A DNA stretch of 64,000 bases from Ichthyophis bannanicus (lineage: Eukaryota > Chordata > Amphibia > Gymnophiona > Ichthyophiidae): the NCBI GenBank assembly GCA_033557465.1, contig CM066040.1:330292297-330356296 (forward strand), given 5' to 3'. The position numbers and the translations under genes were made by a program. The notes under the pieces were generated by a model that ran no database searches, was not told the DNA's origin, and saw only the letters and a list, made by a program, of their open reading frames with translations. Below are positions 22,315 through 32,641 of this stretch, piece after piece (positions within the stretch are counted from its first letter, which is position 1; each line of letters begins with the position of its first letter).

Positions 22315-23004
22315 ATATCTTAAAATACAAAATAATTAAAATAAAATAAAATATGTTAGATATAAAATATAGATAAAGAATATATAATAATAATATTATA
22401 ATAATATAAAAATGACAATGTTAAAAAGACAATGTTAAAAAGACACACCTGGCATGTTGTGTGCTAAAAAAAGGCAATCTTATAACATAAATAATGGGCA
22501 CACCTTAAAACATATATATTTTATGATGCACATATGGTGAAACAATCACTAAAAATTGATTAAAATTCACACCAAAACAAAACAAACAAACAAACGCAGG
22601 GCTAAGCAACCAACAAATAAAAACTATATCAGAAATAGCGGGCAAGCTAGATAGAGAGATAGGGGAGTTTTAACATTTAATATTATCACTACCTTGGAAT
22701 ATACAATATATGAATAAGCTTTTTAGCTAATTATACCACCATGGGACGGTTTCCTACTGTTACAATATTTATTTATTTATTTTTTATTTATTCACCAGTG
22801 CTGTTTATGATAATTTTATTGTTATCATTATTATTATTATTATTTTTAATATTCTTACACATATTATTTTCTATTGTATACTTTTTAATAGATATATAGA
22901 TATTTTTTATTTTTTATACGTCATTTCTTGTATATGTCAATTTTGATGGTGATGCTATCCACAATATTCATTATTTTATTATTTTAAAATCAGTAGCTAA
23001 AACT

Positions 23005-23109
23005 ATTTGTAGCCCTCCCCCTGAAGAAGGCGTTGCCGAAACGCATTGGGGTCTCTTTATAATAAAGAAGAATTTGCTCATCCGACGTCTCCTGCTCCTG
23101 TGACTCTCC
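23005..23109 (-). repeat. right 105-bp inverted arm of nested element
   Basis: ATTTGTAGCCCTCCCCCTGA to CTGTGACTCTCC. The hammerhead-like motif is on the plus strand at 23017-23051; it has GAAACGCATT where the left arm has GAAACGCGTT. Confidence 0.9.
23017..23051 (+). ncRNA. hammerhead-ribozyme-like motif in the nested element (candidate)
   Basis: Order of parts: CCCC (23017-23020), CTGAAGA core (23021-23027), a small hairpin GGC-GTT-GCC (23029-23037), GAAA core (23038-23041), a very short helix III region CGCATT, then GGGG (23048-23051) that can pair with CCCC as helix I. This is the strand order of a type I hammerhead with minimal helix III. One unpaired A before the helix II hairpin departs from the canonical core, and helix III could form only as a tiny loop or in a dimer. 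Activity is uncertain. Confidence 0.5.
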
Positions 23110-24851
23110 GTGTGGCAAAATGTCCACCAAGGCACTACGAAGCCGCCAGCATCAGAAAGAATGGATTTTTTCAGACTCTGCCTCCAACCGGGCCCGGACT
23201 TCGTCTGAGGCCTCGACGTCTCAGGAGTCTGACCACGAGCATCGCCGGGGTTCCTCGGACAGGGGGTCCCCCGACCGGGAACGTAAGAGGAAGAAACGGC
23301 TCATGAGGGCGGTGTCGGAGGAGGTCCCTGGTTTCTCGAGGGCCAGGTCTCGGACCCCCGACCGCCGTCTCGGGCCTTTGGAGCAGGAGAAGCCGTCCAA
23401 AATGCTTCGTGTAGAGACGGAGCCCGCCGGACACGTAAGTCCTGTTGTCCTCATGGACTCTCCTCCTAGGGAGCCGACATCGGGCCCGGCGCCGCCGGGG
23501 CCCGAGTTGGTGGCTGCTGAGTCTCCTGAGCTTGGACTCAGGCTGACAGCCTTGGAGTTCAGATTGTCTGCCTTCATGGATCAGCAGCAGGTACTGATGG
23601 CCAGCCTCGCTGGTGCATCTGCCCTGACCACCGGGACATCGACGTCTAAGTCGACCCCGGAGACTGAGCCGATACTCGAGACCATGAAGGTTCGAGGTCG
23701 TCCTCGGTCACGGTCACCCTCGACCTCCCGCTCGGAACCGAGGGTGTCGACGCCAGTGCCTTCGGCGTCGGGGCGGGTGCCACCGAGGCCCGCGTGGTTG
23801 GAGCCCCCCGACTCCTCTTCGGATGAGTCTGCGTGGGAGACGGAGGACGAGGAGTTCCCCGATACTTTTCGGACTCGGTGCGTTCCGTTGGACTCACCGC
23901 AGTCCGAGCCCCGGAGTAGGTCCCCTCCGGAGGACACCAGGTTCTCGGAGTTCGTCAGAGATATGGCCAAGGCTTTGGCGATTCCCGCGGACCCCGAGGA
24001 GGAGCCTTGAGCCAAAGAGCTCAAGGCCCTCCAGTATGACTCTCCTCCGAAGGAGTCCTTTACTGTGCCTGTTCCTCCGATGCTGGAACGGCTCCTCTTC
24101 CGGATGTGGGAGGCACCGGCTTCGGCGCCAGTTTTGAGCAAGCGGGTCGATTCCATCTATCGACTCCGTAAGAGCCCTGGTTTCCAGAAGGCGCAGCTGC
24201 CGCACCATTCCATGGTGGTGGAATCGGCCATGCATCGTCTGAAAAGCCAGAAGATGCACTCTGCGGTGCCTCCCGGCAGGGAGGCCCAGAACCTGGATGC
24301 TTTCGGCAGAAAGTGCTTCCAGGGCTCGATGCTTGCTTGCCGTGTCCAGTCTTACCAGCTGTACATGGGCATGTACTTACGAGACCTGGCGAAAGAACTT
24401 GCCGGGTTCTTTGCTGGCCTCACCGGGGAACCTTTGCTGAGGTTCAAAACCTTGTCTTCGGGGATCCGGGAATGCTCAAAGTTCATGTCCCGAGCGGCCT
24501 ACGATGGCTTCGAGGCTTTGGCCCGTGTTGCGGCAGCCGGCATCGGAGCCCGATGCCAGGCATGGTTGCTGTCATCGGACCTCGAGCCATGAGTGCAGGA
24601 CAAGTTGGTCGATGTCCCTTGCCGAGGTGAAAACCTTTTTGGCAAGCCCATGGCTGAGAAGGCTGCTGAGCTCGAAACCGAGCACCTGACTAGGACAAGG
24701 CTGTCCAGAAAAACCTCTGCCCCTTCTCAGAAGAAGAAGGGCTCGGGTAAGAAGTCCTTTTATCCGAGGAAGGCGGCTGCCTACAAACCTTTCCCTCAGT
24801 ACCAGGCCTCCCCAGCTCCCCAGCAGGGTCAGCAGGCCAAGGGGCAGGGAC

Positions 24852-26470
24852 ATGGGCCCCGTAGGCAGAAGACCCCCAAGCCTCCGGCTCCTGCTTCCAC
24901 CCAGCAGGGAGGGGGTTTTTGACTCCCACAGCATAGCCTTTCCACCTCTGCTGCCCCATCTCTGTACAGGTGGTCATCTAGTCTTGTTTGCCCACAGGTG
25001 GTCACCCATTACAGGGGATGCTTGGGTATTAAGCATAGTCCTCAAGGGCTATATGCTCCATTTCCAGCAGTTGCCTCCTACCTACTTCCCAGGAGAGCCT
25101 CCCAGACCTCCTATCCACGCAGCCCTCCTCCTTCAGGAACTTCAGGGTCTGCTGCTGGACCAGGCGGTGGAGCCTGTACCTCCCCACCTGCAAGGTCACG
25201 GGTTCTACTCCAGGTACTTTCTTGTACCAAAGAGAACCGGGGGCCTTAGGCCTATTCTCGACCTCAGGAATCTCAACAAGTTTCTGGAGAAAGAAAAGTT
25301 CAAGATGCTTACTCTTGGAACACTTCTGCCCTACCTCCAACAGGGAGATTGGCTATGCTCCTTAGATCTAAAGGATGCGTACACTCACATCCTCATTCAT
25401 CCAGACCACAGAAAGTACCTCAGGTTCATTGTGGGAGGAAACCATTACCAGTACAGAGTACTGCCCTTTGGCCTGACCTCCACCCCAAGGGTCTTTACAA
25501 AGTGCCTTGCAGTGGTGGCGGCCTACTTGAGGAATCAAGGTGTTTTTGTCTTCCCCTACCTGGACGACTGGCTCATCAGGGGTCAGACTTCCCAGGAGGC
25601 CAGGCAAGCCACTCTCAGAACTGTCTCTCTTCTTCAACACCTAGCATTTGTCATAAACTTTGCAAAGTCCACTTTGCTCCCCTCCCAGAACCTAGAGTTC
25701 ATAGGGGCGAGGTTGAACACACTGCAAGCAAAGGCTTACCTACCAAAGGACCGGGCTCAAAGGCTCATAGACTTGGCAAACCAGTTTCTGAGCAGGCCAA
25801 AGGTATCCGCCAGACTCTGCCTAAGGCTCCTGGGCCACATGGCATCGACAGTGCATGTGACCCCCAATGCCCGCCTCCACATGAGGCCTGCACAGTGGTG
25901 TCTCCGAGCTCAGTGGAGTCAAGCCACAGGCAGCCTCACAGACAAAGTACGGGTGTCCAAACCATTCCTGAACTCCCTACAGTGGTGGCTACAACCCCCC
26001 CCCCCCCAAATTATTACAGGGGGTGCCTTTTCGGGTGCCTGTTCCCACAGTGGAGTTGACGACCGATGCCTCCTTGCAGTGCTGGGGTGCACATTGTTTG
26101 AACAGGTGCACCCAGGGCCTGTGGTCTCCATGGGAGGCCACTAAGCAGATCAACCTACTGGAACTCCAGGCTATTCGTTTAGTCCTCAAAACCTTCTCTC
26201 ACACCTTGGCTCATCAGTTTGTTCTGGTACAGACAGACAATCAGGTGGCCATGTTCTATGTGAACAAACAGGGAGGCACAGGGTCCAGGCTTCTGTGTCG
26301 AGAGGCGCAGGCCTTTTGCTCTCAAACACAACATGTTTCTCAAGGCTGTCTATCTCCCAGACCAAGAGAACTTTTTGGCAGACAGGCTAAGCAGGGTTCT
26401 GCAGCCCCATGAGTGGCAACTGCACCCGGCAGTGGTTCAAAAGATTTTCCTGAAATGGGGACTGCCAACC
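24852..26470 (+). pseudogene. DIRS 2 reverse transcriptase and RNase H, frameshifted in RNase H
   Basis: One open frame (to 26144) covers the whole RT: GFYSRYFLVPKRTGGLRPIL, then SLDLKDAYTHILIHPDHRKY, then FVFPYLDDWLIRG with the YLDD box, then the connection ending LQWWLQPPPPQ. A C-run at 25997-26007 shifts the frame. The RNase H start (VELTTDASLQCWGAH, INLLELQAIRLVL, VQTDNQVAMFYVNKQGG) lies in the frame ending at 26412. A second shift near 26335 moves ENFLADRLSR into the frame shared with the recombinase. RT would copy the RNA and RNase H would remove it. The start codon is not evident; in DIRS 1 this region is in frame with ORF1. Confidence 0.9.
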
Positions 26471-26755
26471 ATAGATCTCTTTGCCAGTCCCCTTAATCGG
26501 CAGCTGCCCAGGTTCTGTTCCAGGCAACCGCATCCCCTGAGGTTAGCAGCGGATGCCTTCCTGATTTCTTGGTCCTAGGGCCTCCTATATGTGTTTCCTC
26601 CCACACCTCTGGTGGCCCGAACCTTGTTCAAGATTCTAAGGGACAAGGCCTCGATACTTCTGGTAGCCCCCAGGTGGCCGAGGCAACCCTGGTTCCCACT
26701 TCTGCTTCAACTGGCAGTGGACGCACCCCAATCACAAATCTCTCAATTTGATGGC

Positions 26756-27811
26756 ATGGAGGCTGCAAGGGTAGTATTGGCTCCTTGGGGCCTGCCTCAG
26801 GAAGTGGAAGAGGTGGTCTTGGCCTCTAGGAAGCAATCCACCAGGAAAACATATGTCCTGAAGTGGAGAAGGTTCTCCTTGTGGTGTCAGCAGCGACAGG
26901 AAGATCCTTTTGCCTGCATTGTGCCTGTAGTTCTTCAGTACCTACTGCATTTGTCCAATCAGGGCCTTAAGTCCAATTCGGTTCGGGTCCACCTCTCTGC
27001 TCTAGCAGCTCACCACTCACTGGTGGAGGGGCAGTCTTTGTTGGTTCACCCCTTGGTGTCCAGGTTTCTCAGAGGCTTGCTATTGCTTAAGCCTCCTCTC
27101 CGTCCACCGGCCCCTGAGTGGGAATTGAATGTGGTCTTGCACCAACTGACTCACCCACCTTTAGAGCCGATGGCTACATGTCCTCTCTGCTTCCTTTCTT
27201 GGAAGACTCTATTCCTTGTGGCCCTTACCTTGGCCAGGCGAGTGAGTGAGCTTCAAGCCCTGGTCTGTGACAGGCCTTACACTCGCTTCTATAGGAACAG
27301 GGTAGTCCTTAGGACTCATCCTAAGTTCCTCCCAAAAGTTGTCTCCTCTTTCCATCTCAACCAGGAGGTGGTTCTTCCAACGTTCTTCCCTAGGCCCCAT
27401 GCCAACAGGGCTGAGACAGTCCTGCATACCCTGCACTGTACGAGGGCCTTATCCTTCTACATTGAATGTATGCAGGGGCATAGGAGGGCTACTCAGCTCT
27501 TCGTATCTTTTCACCCCAATAACTTGGGGTTAGCTGTCTCCAAGCGTACCTTGTCCATCTGGGTGGCTGACTGTATCACCAGGGCTTACAGGGTGGCTGA
27601 CCTTCCCTTGCAGGATCGGGTCACGGCCCACCGTGTCAGGGCAATGGCTGCCTCAGTAGCTCATCTCCGCTGTGTACCGTTGGCAGACATCTGCAGGGCT
27701 GCAACTTCGTCCTCAAGCCAGACTTTTGCGGCCCATTACTGCCTGGAGAGGGAGTCCCGTAGGGACAGTGCTTTCGGTCAGGCAGTGCTCCGGAATCTCT
27801 TTGAGGTTTAG
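26756..27811 (+). CDS. DIRS 2 tyrosine recombinase, open reading frame of 351 residues
   Basis: The frame is intact from ATG 26756 (MEAARVVLAPWGLPQEVEEV) to TAG/TAA at 27811. An N-terminal core-binding region (STRKTYVLKWRRFSLWC) precedes the catalytic domain. The active-site Arg is in TLARRVSELQALV, the His-x-x-Arg box in VTAHRVRAMAASV, and the nucleophilic Tyr most probably in TFAAHYCLERESRRDS near the C-terminus. The family acts as integrase of a circular DNA intermediate. The frame continues upstream without an ATG to 26579, just after a TAG at 26576-26578 that separates it from the RNase H tail, so the protein may originally have been fused or expressed by overlap. This is the best-preserved recombinase in the window; its partners in the same copy are broken. 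Confidence 0.87.
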   Translation: MEAARVVLAPWGLPQEVEEVVLASRKQSTRKTYVLKWRRFSLWCQQRQEDPFACIVPVVLQYLLHLSNQGLKSNSVRVHLSALAAHHSLVEGQSLLVHPLVSRFLRGLLLLKPPLRPPAPEWELNVVLHQLTHPPLEPMATCPLCFLSWKTLFLVALTLARRVSELQALVCDRPYTRFYRNRVVLRTHPKFLPKVVSSFHLNQEVVLPTFFPRPHANRAETVLHTLHCTRALSFYIECMQGHRRATQLFVSFHPNNLGLAVSKRTLSIWVADCITRAYRVADLPLQDRVTAHRVRAMAASVAHLRCVPLADICRAATSSSSQTFAAHYCLERESRRDSAFGQAVLRNLFEV

Positions 27812-27948
27812 GCAACTCCTACCCTCCAGCCCTCTGGTTGGGCTACCGGTGGGGGTATGTTTCAGTGAAATCCTTTCTCTGATGCTACGGCTAGAGGGAG
27901 CTCATTTTTCAGCTCTGGGTCCCCGGTAGCCTGAAGCTGGGGAGTCCT

Positions 27949-28043
27949 ATATGTGAGGACTGACTTCCTGCTTGGTCCTGGAGAAAGAGTAGTTACTCAC
28001 CTGTAACAGGTGTTCTCCAGGAGCAGCAGGAATCAGTCCTCAC
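27949..28043 (+). repeat. DIRS 2 internal complementary region (ICR)
   Basis: ATATGTGAGGACTGACTTCC through CCTGGAGA is complementary to the left terminus, and AAGAGTAGTTACTCACCTG through AATCAGTCCTCACA is complementary to the right terminus. Confidence 0.93.
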
Positions 28044-28125
28044 AGCCCTCCCTCCTCCCCTGGGAGTTGCAGTTGTATATAGTTCATTTTTACATTTTTG
28101 TGTGCTGTTTTTTAGTTATGTCATT

Positions 28126-28311
28126 GACTGAGCAAGATGGCACCTTTAGGCAGGAAGGGGACTGTGCATGCATGCAGTATTCCCAAAGGCTTTCTTAGAA
28201 AGCTGGGGAAATGCTCCGCACGGGGGCTCCATCGACGTCGATGTCACCCATATGTGAGGACTGATTCCTGCTGCTCCTGGAGAACACCTGTTACAGGTGA
28301 GTAACTACTCT
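28126..28311 (+). repeat. DIRS 2 right inverted terminal repeat with terminal extension
   Basis: GACTGAGCAAGATGGCACC to TCCTGGAGA (28283), plus the tail ACACCTGTTACAGGTGAGTA to about 28311. It has the same palindrome as the left ITR (CATCGACGTCGATG), read inverted. Confidence 0.93.
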
Positions 28312-28374
28312 GTATCCCCAGCAATCCTTAGTAAGTAAAGAATTTAAATATCTAAACACAACCTTAAAACTAAA

Positions 28375-28938
28375 ATGCAGACAGCAGTCCAGCAGCGAGA
28401 TGGTGAGGGGTCTTACGTGTGCACTAGGTGCAAGGAGCTCTTTGCTCTCAGGGAACAAATCCAATCTCTGGAGGCAAGAGTAGCAGTCTTGGAAGACATG
28501 AGGAAAACAGAGAGGTACATAGATGAGACCTACAGGGATATAGTCCTGAAGTCCCACCTCCTGTCTGGCAGCATCCCTGTTGCCATAGAGGAGAGAGGTC
28601 ACATAATGGGAGAGCATCACCCTGGTGTGGCAGAAAGTGATGCTATAGCTAGGACCTGTCCTCCAGGTGATGTAAAACCCTCTTGCACCAAGGAAGTTTC
28701 TCCAGGGGCATGTGCCCGTGAAGGAAGGGTTAGGACAGCCATTATAGTTGGTGATTCAATCATTAGGCATGTAGATAGCTGGGTGGCTGGAGAACGTGAA
28801 GATCGTCTGGTAACATGCCTGCCTGGTACGAAGGTACCGGACCTCATGCACCATCTAGACAAGGTCTTAGATAGTGCTGGGGAGGAGTCTGCTGTCTTGG
28901 TACATGTCGGCACCAATGATATAGGAAAGGTTTGGTAG
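28375..28938 (+). pseudogene. CR1-B ORF1, zinc-finger-like plus esterase-like protein, C-terminus broken
   Basis: The ATG at 28375 begins MQTAVQQRDGEGSYVCTRCK. CTRC is a Cys-pair motif; next comes a heptad-like stretch (ELFALREQIQSLEARVAVLE) likely to form a coiled coil. After a variable linker comes an SGNH/GDSL esterase-like domain: TAIIVGDSIIRHVDSW (block I with the Ser) and VLVHVGTNDIGK (block III Asn/Asp). CR1 ORF1 proteins of this type bind RNA and carry an esterase of unknown substrate. A TAG follows at 28936-28938. Homologous codons continue downstream (RSLNLGFLGRKLKS, then WDGTRLLALTFKK) to about 29240 with stops and shifts, so the C-terminal part with the catalytic His is not in frame. 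Confidence 0.85.
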
Positions 28939-29439
28939 GGAGGTTCAGGAGCCTAAATTTAGGCTTTTAGGTAGGAAGTTGAAATCCACAACTTCCAGGG
29001 TAGTGTTCTCCGAAATGCTTCCCGTTCCATGCGCTGGACCCAAAAGGCAGGCAGACCTTCGGAGTCTCAATGCGTGGTAGAGACAATGGTCCAAAGATGA
29101 GGGTTTTGGATTTGTTAGGAACTCGGGAACATTCTGGAGAAAGGAGGGGTTCTTCTGAAGGGATGGGTTTCACCTTAACTGGGATGGAACCAGGCTGCTG
29201 GCATTAACCTTTAAAAAGGAGAAAAAGCAGCTTTTAAACTAGATAATAAGGGAGCGCCAACAGTCGCCCAAGAGCGCATGGTTTGGAACAATGTATCCTT
29301 GAAGGATACTACCAAAAAAATGAAGTTAGGGCACAGCAGCAGAGAGGTTCCAGAAAAGACAAAGGTAACCCAAATGCCCTTGAGGACAGAGCAGACAGAG
29401 CTTAAAGATTCCAGATTACCCTGCCTACCGATAACCAGA

Positions 29440-32400
29440 TTAATCTGAATAAAATACAGTCTTTAAAATGCTTGTATGCAAATGCTAGAAGTCTAAAAAA
29501 TAAGATGGGAGAGTTAGAATATATAGCAGTAAATGACAAGTTAGATATGATTGGTATCTCAGAGACATGGTGGAAGGAGGACAACCAGTGGGACACTGTG
29601 ATACCTGGCTACAAACTATATCAGAATGATAGAGCTGATCAAATTGGTGGAGGGGTTGCGCTCTATCTTAGAAAAGGCATTGAGTCACAAAAGATTAAAG
29701 TTTTGCAGGAAACAAAATTGGCTGTAGAATCTCTATGGATTGAAATTCCATGTAAAAAGGGGAAGGCGATGGCAGTGGGTTGTACTATCGACCGCCTGGC
29801 CAGAATGAACAAATGGATGATGAAATGCTCAAAGAAATCAGGGAAGCTAACAAAAGTTACAAAACAGTAATAATAATGGGTGATTTCAATTACCCCGGTA
29901 TTGACTGGTTCAGTGTCACAGCAGGACATGCTAGGGAGATAAAGTTCCTAGATGACATAAATGACTGCTTCTTGGAGCAGCTGGTTCATGAACCGACCAG
30001 AGGAGAAGCCATTTTGGACTTAGTCCTTAGTGGAACACCAGATCTGATGCAAGAGATAAGGGTGTTGGGGCCACTTGGCAATAGTGATCATAGCATGATC
30101 GCATTTGATTTAATTAATGGAGGAGGGGTGGTAAGGAAATCAACTGTACTACCTTTTAACTTTCAAAAGGGAGACTATGATAAAATGAGGAAATAGTTAA
30201 GAAAAGACTAAAAGGAGCAGTTGCAAAGGTTAAAGACTTACATCAAGCTTGGGTGGTTTTTAAAAATACTATCTTGGAAGCCCAGACCAGCTGTATTCCA
30301 CGCATTAAAAAAGTGGAAGGAAGTCCAAAAAATTGCCAGTATGGTTTAAAGGTGAGGTCAGAGAGGCTGTTGTTGCCAAAAAAGCATCTTTCAGGAAATG
30401 GAAAAAAAGAGCCAAATGCCAAAAACTGGAAACAGCAGAAGCACTGGCAAGTTAAATGCAAGGCATTTATAAAGCAGACAAAGAGAGAATTTGAGAAAAA
30501 ACTTGCTGTGGAAGCAAAAACGCGTAATAAAGACTTTTTCAAGTACATTCGTAGCAAAAGACCTGTGAGTCAGTTGGACCATTAGATGATAGAGGGGTAA
30601 AAGGGGCACTAAGAGGGAACAAGCCTATAGCAGAGAGACTGAATGAATTCTTTGCTTCGGTCTTTACTGAGGAAGATGTAGGGATGCTACCCATGACTGA
30701 AGTGGTATTTAAAGGTGATACTGGGGAAGAATTGAAAGAAATATCGATACACTGGGAAGATGTATTACAACTATATGATAAACTGAAGAGTAGCAAATCA
30801 CCTGGACCAGATGGTATACATCCAAGGGTGTTGAAAGAACTGAAATATCAGATTTCAGATCTGCTATTAGTAATCTGTGAACTATCATTAAAATCATCTG
30901 TAATACCTGAAGATTGGAGGATGGCCAATGTAACGCCAATTTTTAAAAAGGGTTCCAGGGGTAATCCGGGAAACTACAGACGACTGAGTCTGATATTAGT
31001 ACCGGGAAAAATGGTAGAAACTATCATAACGAACAAAATTACTCAACATGCAGATAGTCATGATTTAATGGGAGACAGCCAACATGGCTTTAGACAAGGA
31101 AGATCTTGCCTTACTAATCTGATATGTTTTTTGAAGGTGTGAATAAACAGGTAGATAAAGGTGAATCAGTCGATATAGTGTATCTGGACTTTCAGAAAGC
31201 CTTTGACAAGGTCCCTCATCAGAGACTTTTGGCAAAACTAAAAAGTCATGGGATAGGAGGCAGTGTACTATTGTGAATCAGGAACTGGTTAAAAGATAGA
31301 AAGCAGAGGATAGGGCTAAATGGCCAATTTTCCCAATGGAAAAAGGTGAATAGTGGAGTACTGAAGGGATATGTGCTGGGTCCGCTGCTTTTTGAGATAT
31401 TGATAAATGACCTAGAAAAGAGAATAATGAGTGAGGTTATCAGATTTGCAGATGACACCATACTATTTTTTTATTTATTTTATTTATTTATACATTTCTT
31501 CTATACCGCCCCTTCCAGAGATCAAGGGCGGTTTACAGTTAACAGTTGAACAACTTTTACATGGAACAGTGGTATTAACTATTTACAGGGAACATATTGT
31601 ACAAACAAACTTATTGTGTCAACTTTCTATTTACATATATACAGTTGTTACATATTTAAAGTTGTTAAAACCCAAGAGGACTGTGGAAAATTTCAGCAGG
31701 ATCTTGATAAATTGGAAGAATGGGTATCCAAATGGCAGATGAAATTCAGTGTGGACAAGTGCAAAGTTATGCACCTAGGAAAGAACAACACAAACTTTGG
31801 TTACACAATGCAAGATTCCACATTGGGAACTACCACCCAGGAAAAAGATTTGGGCATCATCGTTGATAACATGTTAAAACCCTCCACCCAGTGTGGAGCA
31901 GCGGCCAAGAGAGCAAATAGAATGCTAGGTATCATAAGGAAAGGAATGGAAAATAAAACAAAGGATATTATAATGCCTCTGTATCATTCCATGGTGCAAC
32001 CGCACCTTGAATATTGTGTGCAATTCTGGTCATCGTATCTTAAAAAGGATATAGCGTTATTAGACAAGGTACAGAGAAGAGCCACTAAAATGGTAAAGGG
32101 GATGGAAGGATACTGCTATGAAGAGAGGCTAAAAAGGTTAGGACTCTTCAACCTGGAAAAGAGACAGCTAAGGGGACATATGATAGAGGTCTATAAATTA
32201 ATGAATGGAGTGGAACGGGTAAATGTAGATCGATTTATATCATCAGAATATAAAAAGACTAGGGGACATGGAATGAAGCTACAGGGTAACCTATTTAGGA
32301 CTAATAAGAGAAAATATTTTTCACTCAAGATGTAATCAAACTCTGGAATTTGTTACCGGAGGATGTAGTAAAAGCTGTTAGTGTAGCTGGGTTTAAAAAA

Positions 32401-32450
32401 GGTTTGGACAAGTTCCTGGAGGAAAGGTCCATAAACCGTTATCAAAAGAG
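29440..32450 (+). pseudogene. CR1-B ORF2, endonuclease and reverse transcriptase, several breaks
   Basis: The AP-like endonuclease starts at about 29470: LYANARSLKNKMGELEYIAV, then GISETWWKED (catalytic Glu), then after a frameshift near 29780 IIMGDFNYPGIDW and GNSDHSMIAFDL (the SDH box). The linker 30253-30585 is basic. The RT has SKSPGPDGIHPRVLKEL, ANVTPIFKKGSRGNPGNYR and HGFRQGRSCLTNL (30684-31142), then YLDFQKAFDKVPH, then RFADDT at 31440 where an L2 3' end interrupts it. It resumes at 31660 (KVVKTQEDCGKFQQDLDKLE) and runs to [15 protein letters not shown] and GFKKGLDKFLEERS. The protein would nick target DNA and prime reverse transcription. The catalytic residues are visible but the frame is not continuous. 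Confidence 0.88.
31466..31653 (-). mobile_element. L2 3' end inserted in CR1-B, minus orientation
   Basis: Starts with a (TTTA)n-like run, the reverse of the L2 tail, then CTATACCGCCCCTTCCAGAG and GGGCGGTTTACAG, the reverse of the L2 3' terminus. CR1-B coding sequence breaks at the FADDT codons and resumes at TTTAAAGTTGTTAAAACCC. A short TATTT lies at both edges. Confidence 0.8.
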
Positions 32451-32641
32451 ACCCAGGATGTCACTGCTTGACCCATTACAAGCACTGAGGAACCTGTGTT
32501 TTTTGGGGAGGCTGCTAGGTACTTATGACCTAGCTTGGCCACTGTTCTAAACAGGATACTGGGCTTGATGGACCTCGGTCTGACCCAGTATGGCATATCT
32601 TATGTTCTTATGTAGCCCTTCGGCAATATCACTCACAAATC

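Larger units (their letters stand above)
22174..23109. mobile_element. nested element with 105-bp inverted repeats, possibly Penelope-like, non-coding
   Basis: The arms 22210-22314 and 23005-23109 are inverted copies with about one mismatch. The centre (22315-23004) is very A/T-rich and encodes nothing. A further 36 bp (22174-22209) lies outside the left arm. Each arm carries CTGAAGA...CCGAAACG, which resembles the hammerhead ribozyme core known from the terminal repeats of Penelope-like retroelements; such elements can carry inverted terminal repeats. No reverse transcriptase is present, so it would be non-autonomous. A DNA transposon is an alternative, but the 15-bp target duplication argues against most superfamilies. 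Confidence 0.7.
22159..23122. repeat. 15-bp target-site duplication around the nested element
   Basis: CCGTGTGGCAAAATG is present at 22159-22173 and at 23108-23122. DIRS 1 and DIRS 3 have a single equivalent (GTGTGGCAAGATG, GTGCGGCAAGATG). This proves that the material between is an insertion; a duplication of this length suggests endonuclease nicking plus reverse transcription and not a cut-and-paste transposase. Confidence 0.88.
22042..24922 (+). pseudogene. DIRS 2 ORF1 (gag-like), interrupted by an insertion and two stops
   Basis: Starts MASSGFKKCDRCKKLLSL with the same Cys/His cluster as DIRS 1 and is broken at 22173, within CGKM, by the nested element. It resumes at 23120 (MSTKALRSRQHQKEWIFSDS). 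A TGA at 24008-24010 replaces the CGA codon of DIRS 1, a typical CpG decay change. A second TGA at 24590-24592 replaces TGG. Between and after these stops the frame is unchanged, reaching 24922 through the basic KKKGSGKKSFYPRKAAAYK stretch. The RT follows in another frame after a G-run that is one base longer than in DIRS 1. Confidence 0.88.
21632..28311 (+). mobile_element. DIRS element 2, complete structure with a nested insertion
   Basis: Same architecture as DIRS 1: left ITR 21632-21791, ORF1 from 22042, RT/RNase H, recombinase to 27811, ICR 27949-28043, right ITR 28126-28283 with a tail to about 28311. Without the 0.94-kb nested element its length, about 5.7 kb, equals DIRS 1. The proteins resemble those of DIRS 1 throughout but differ at many sites, so the two are separate insertions and not a segmental duplication. 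ORF1 has two nonsense changes and the RNase H region is frameshifted; the recombinase is open. Confidence 0.95.
28312..32612 (+). mobile_element. CR1-B LINE, near full length, about 4.3 kb
   Basis: ORF1 (28375 onward), ORF2 endonuclease and RT, a C-terminal domain and the complete 3' terminus (GATGGACCTCGGTCTGACCC, then CATATCTTATGTTCTTATG) are all present. The 5' end abuts DIRS 2, so the 5' UTR may lie beyond it (21292-21631). ORF2 is interrupted by frameshifts, a stop and an inserted L2 3' end (31466-31653). This element sits inside the CR1-A element, which resumes at 32614. Confidence 0.92.

Noticed and set aside
28617..28916. Antisense frame over CR1-B ORF1
   Set aside because: Mirror of the esterase-coding strand; no family resemblance.
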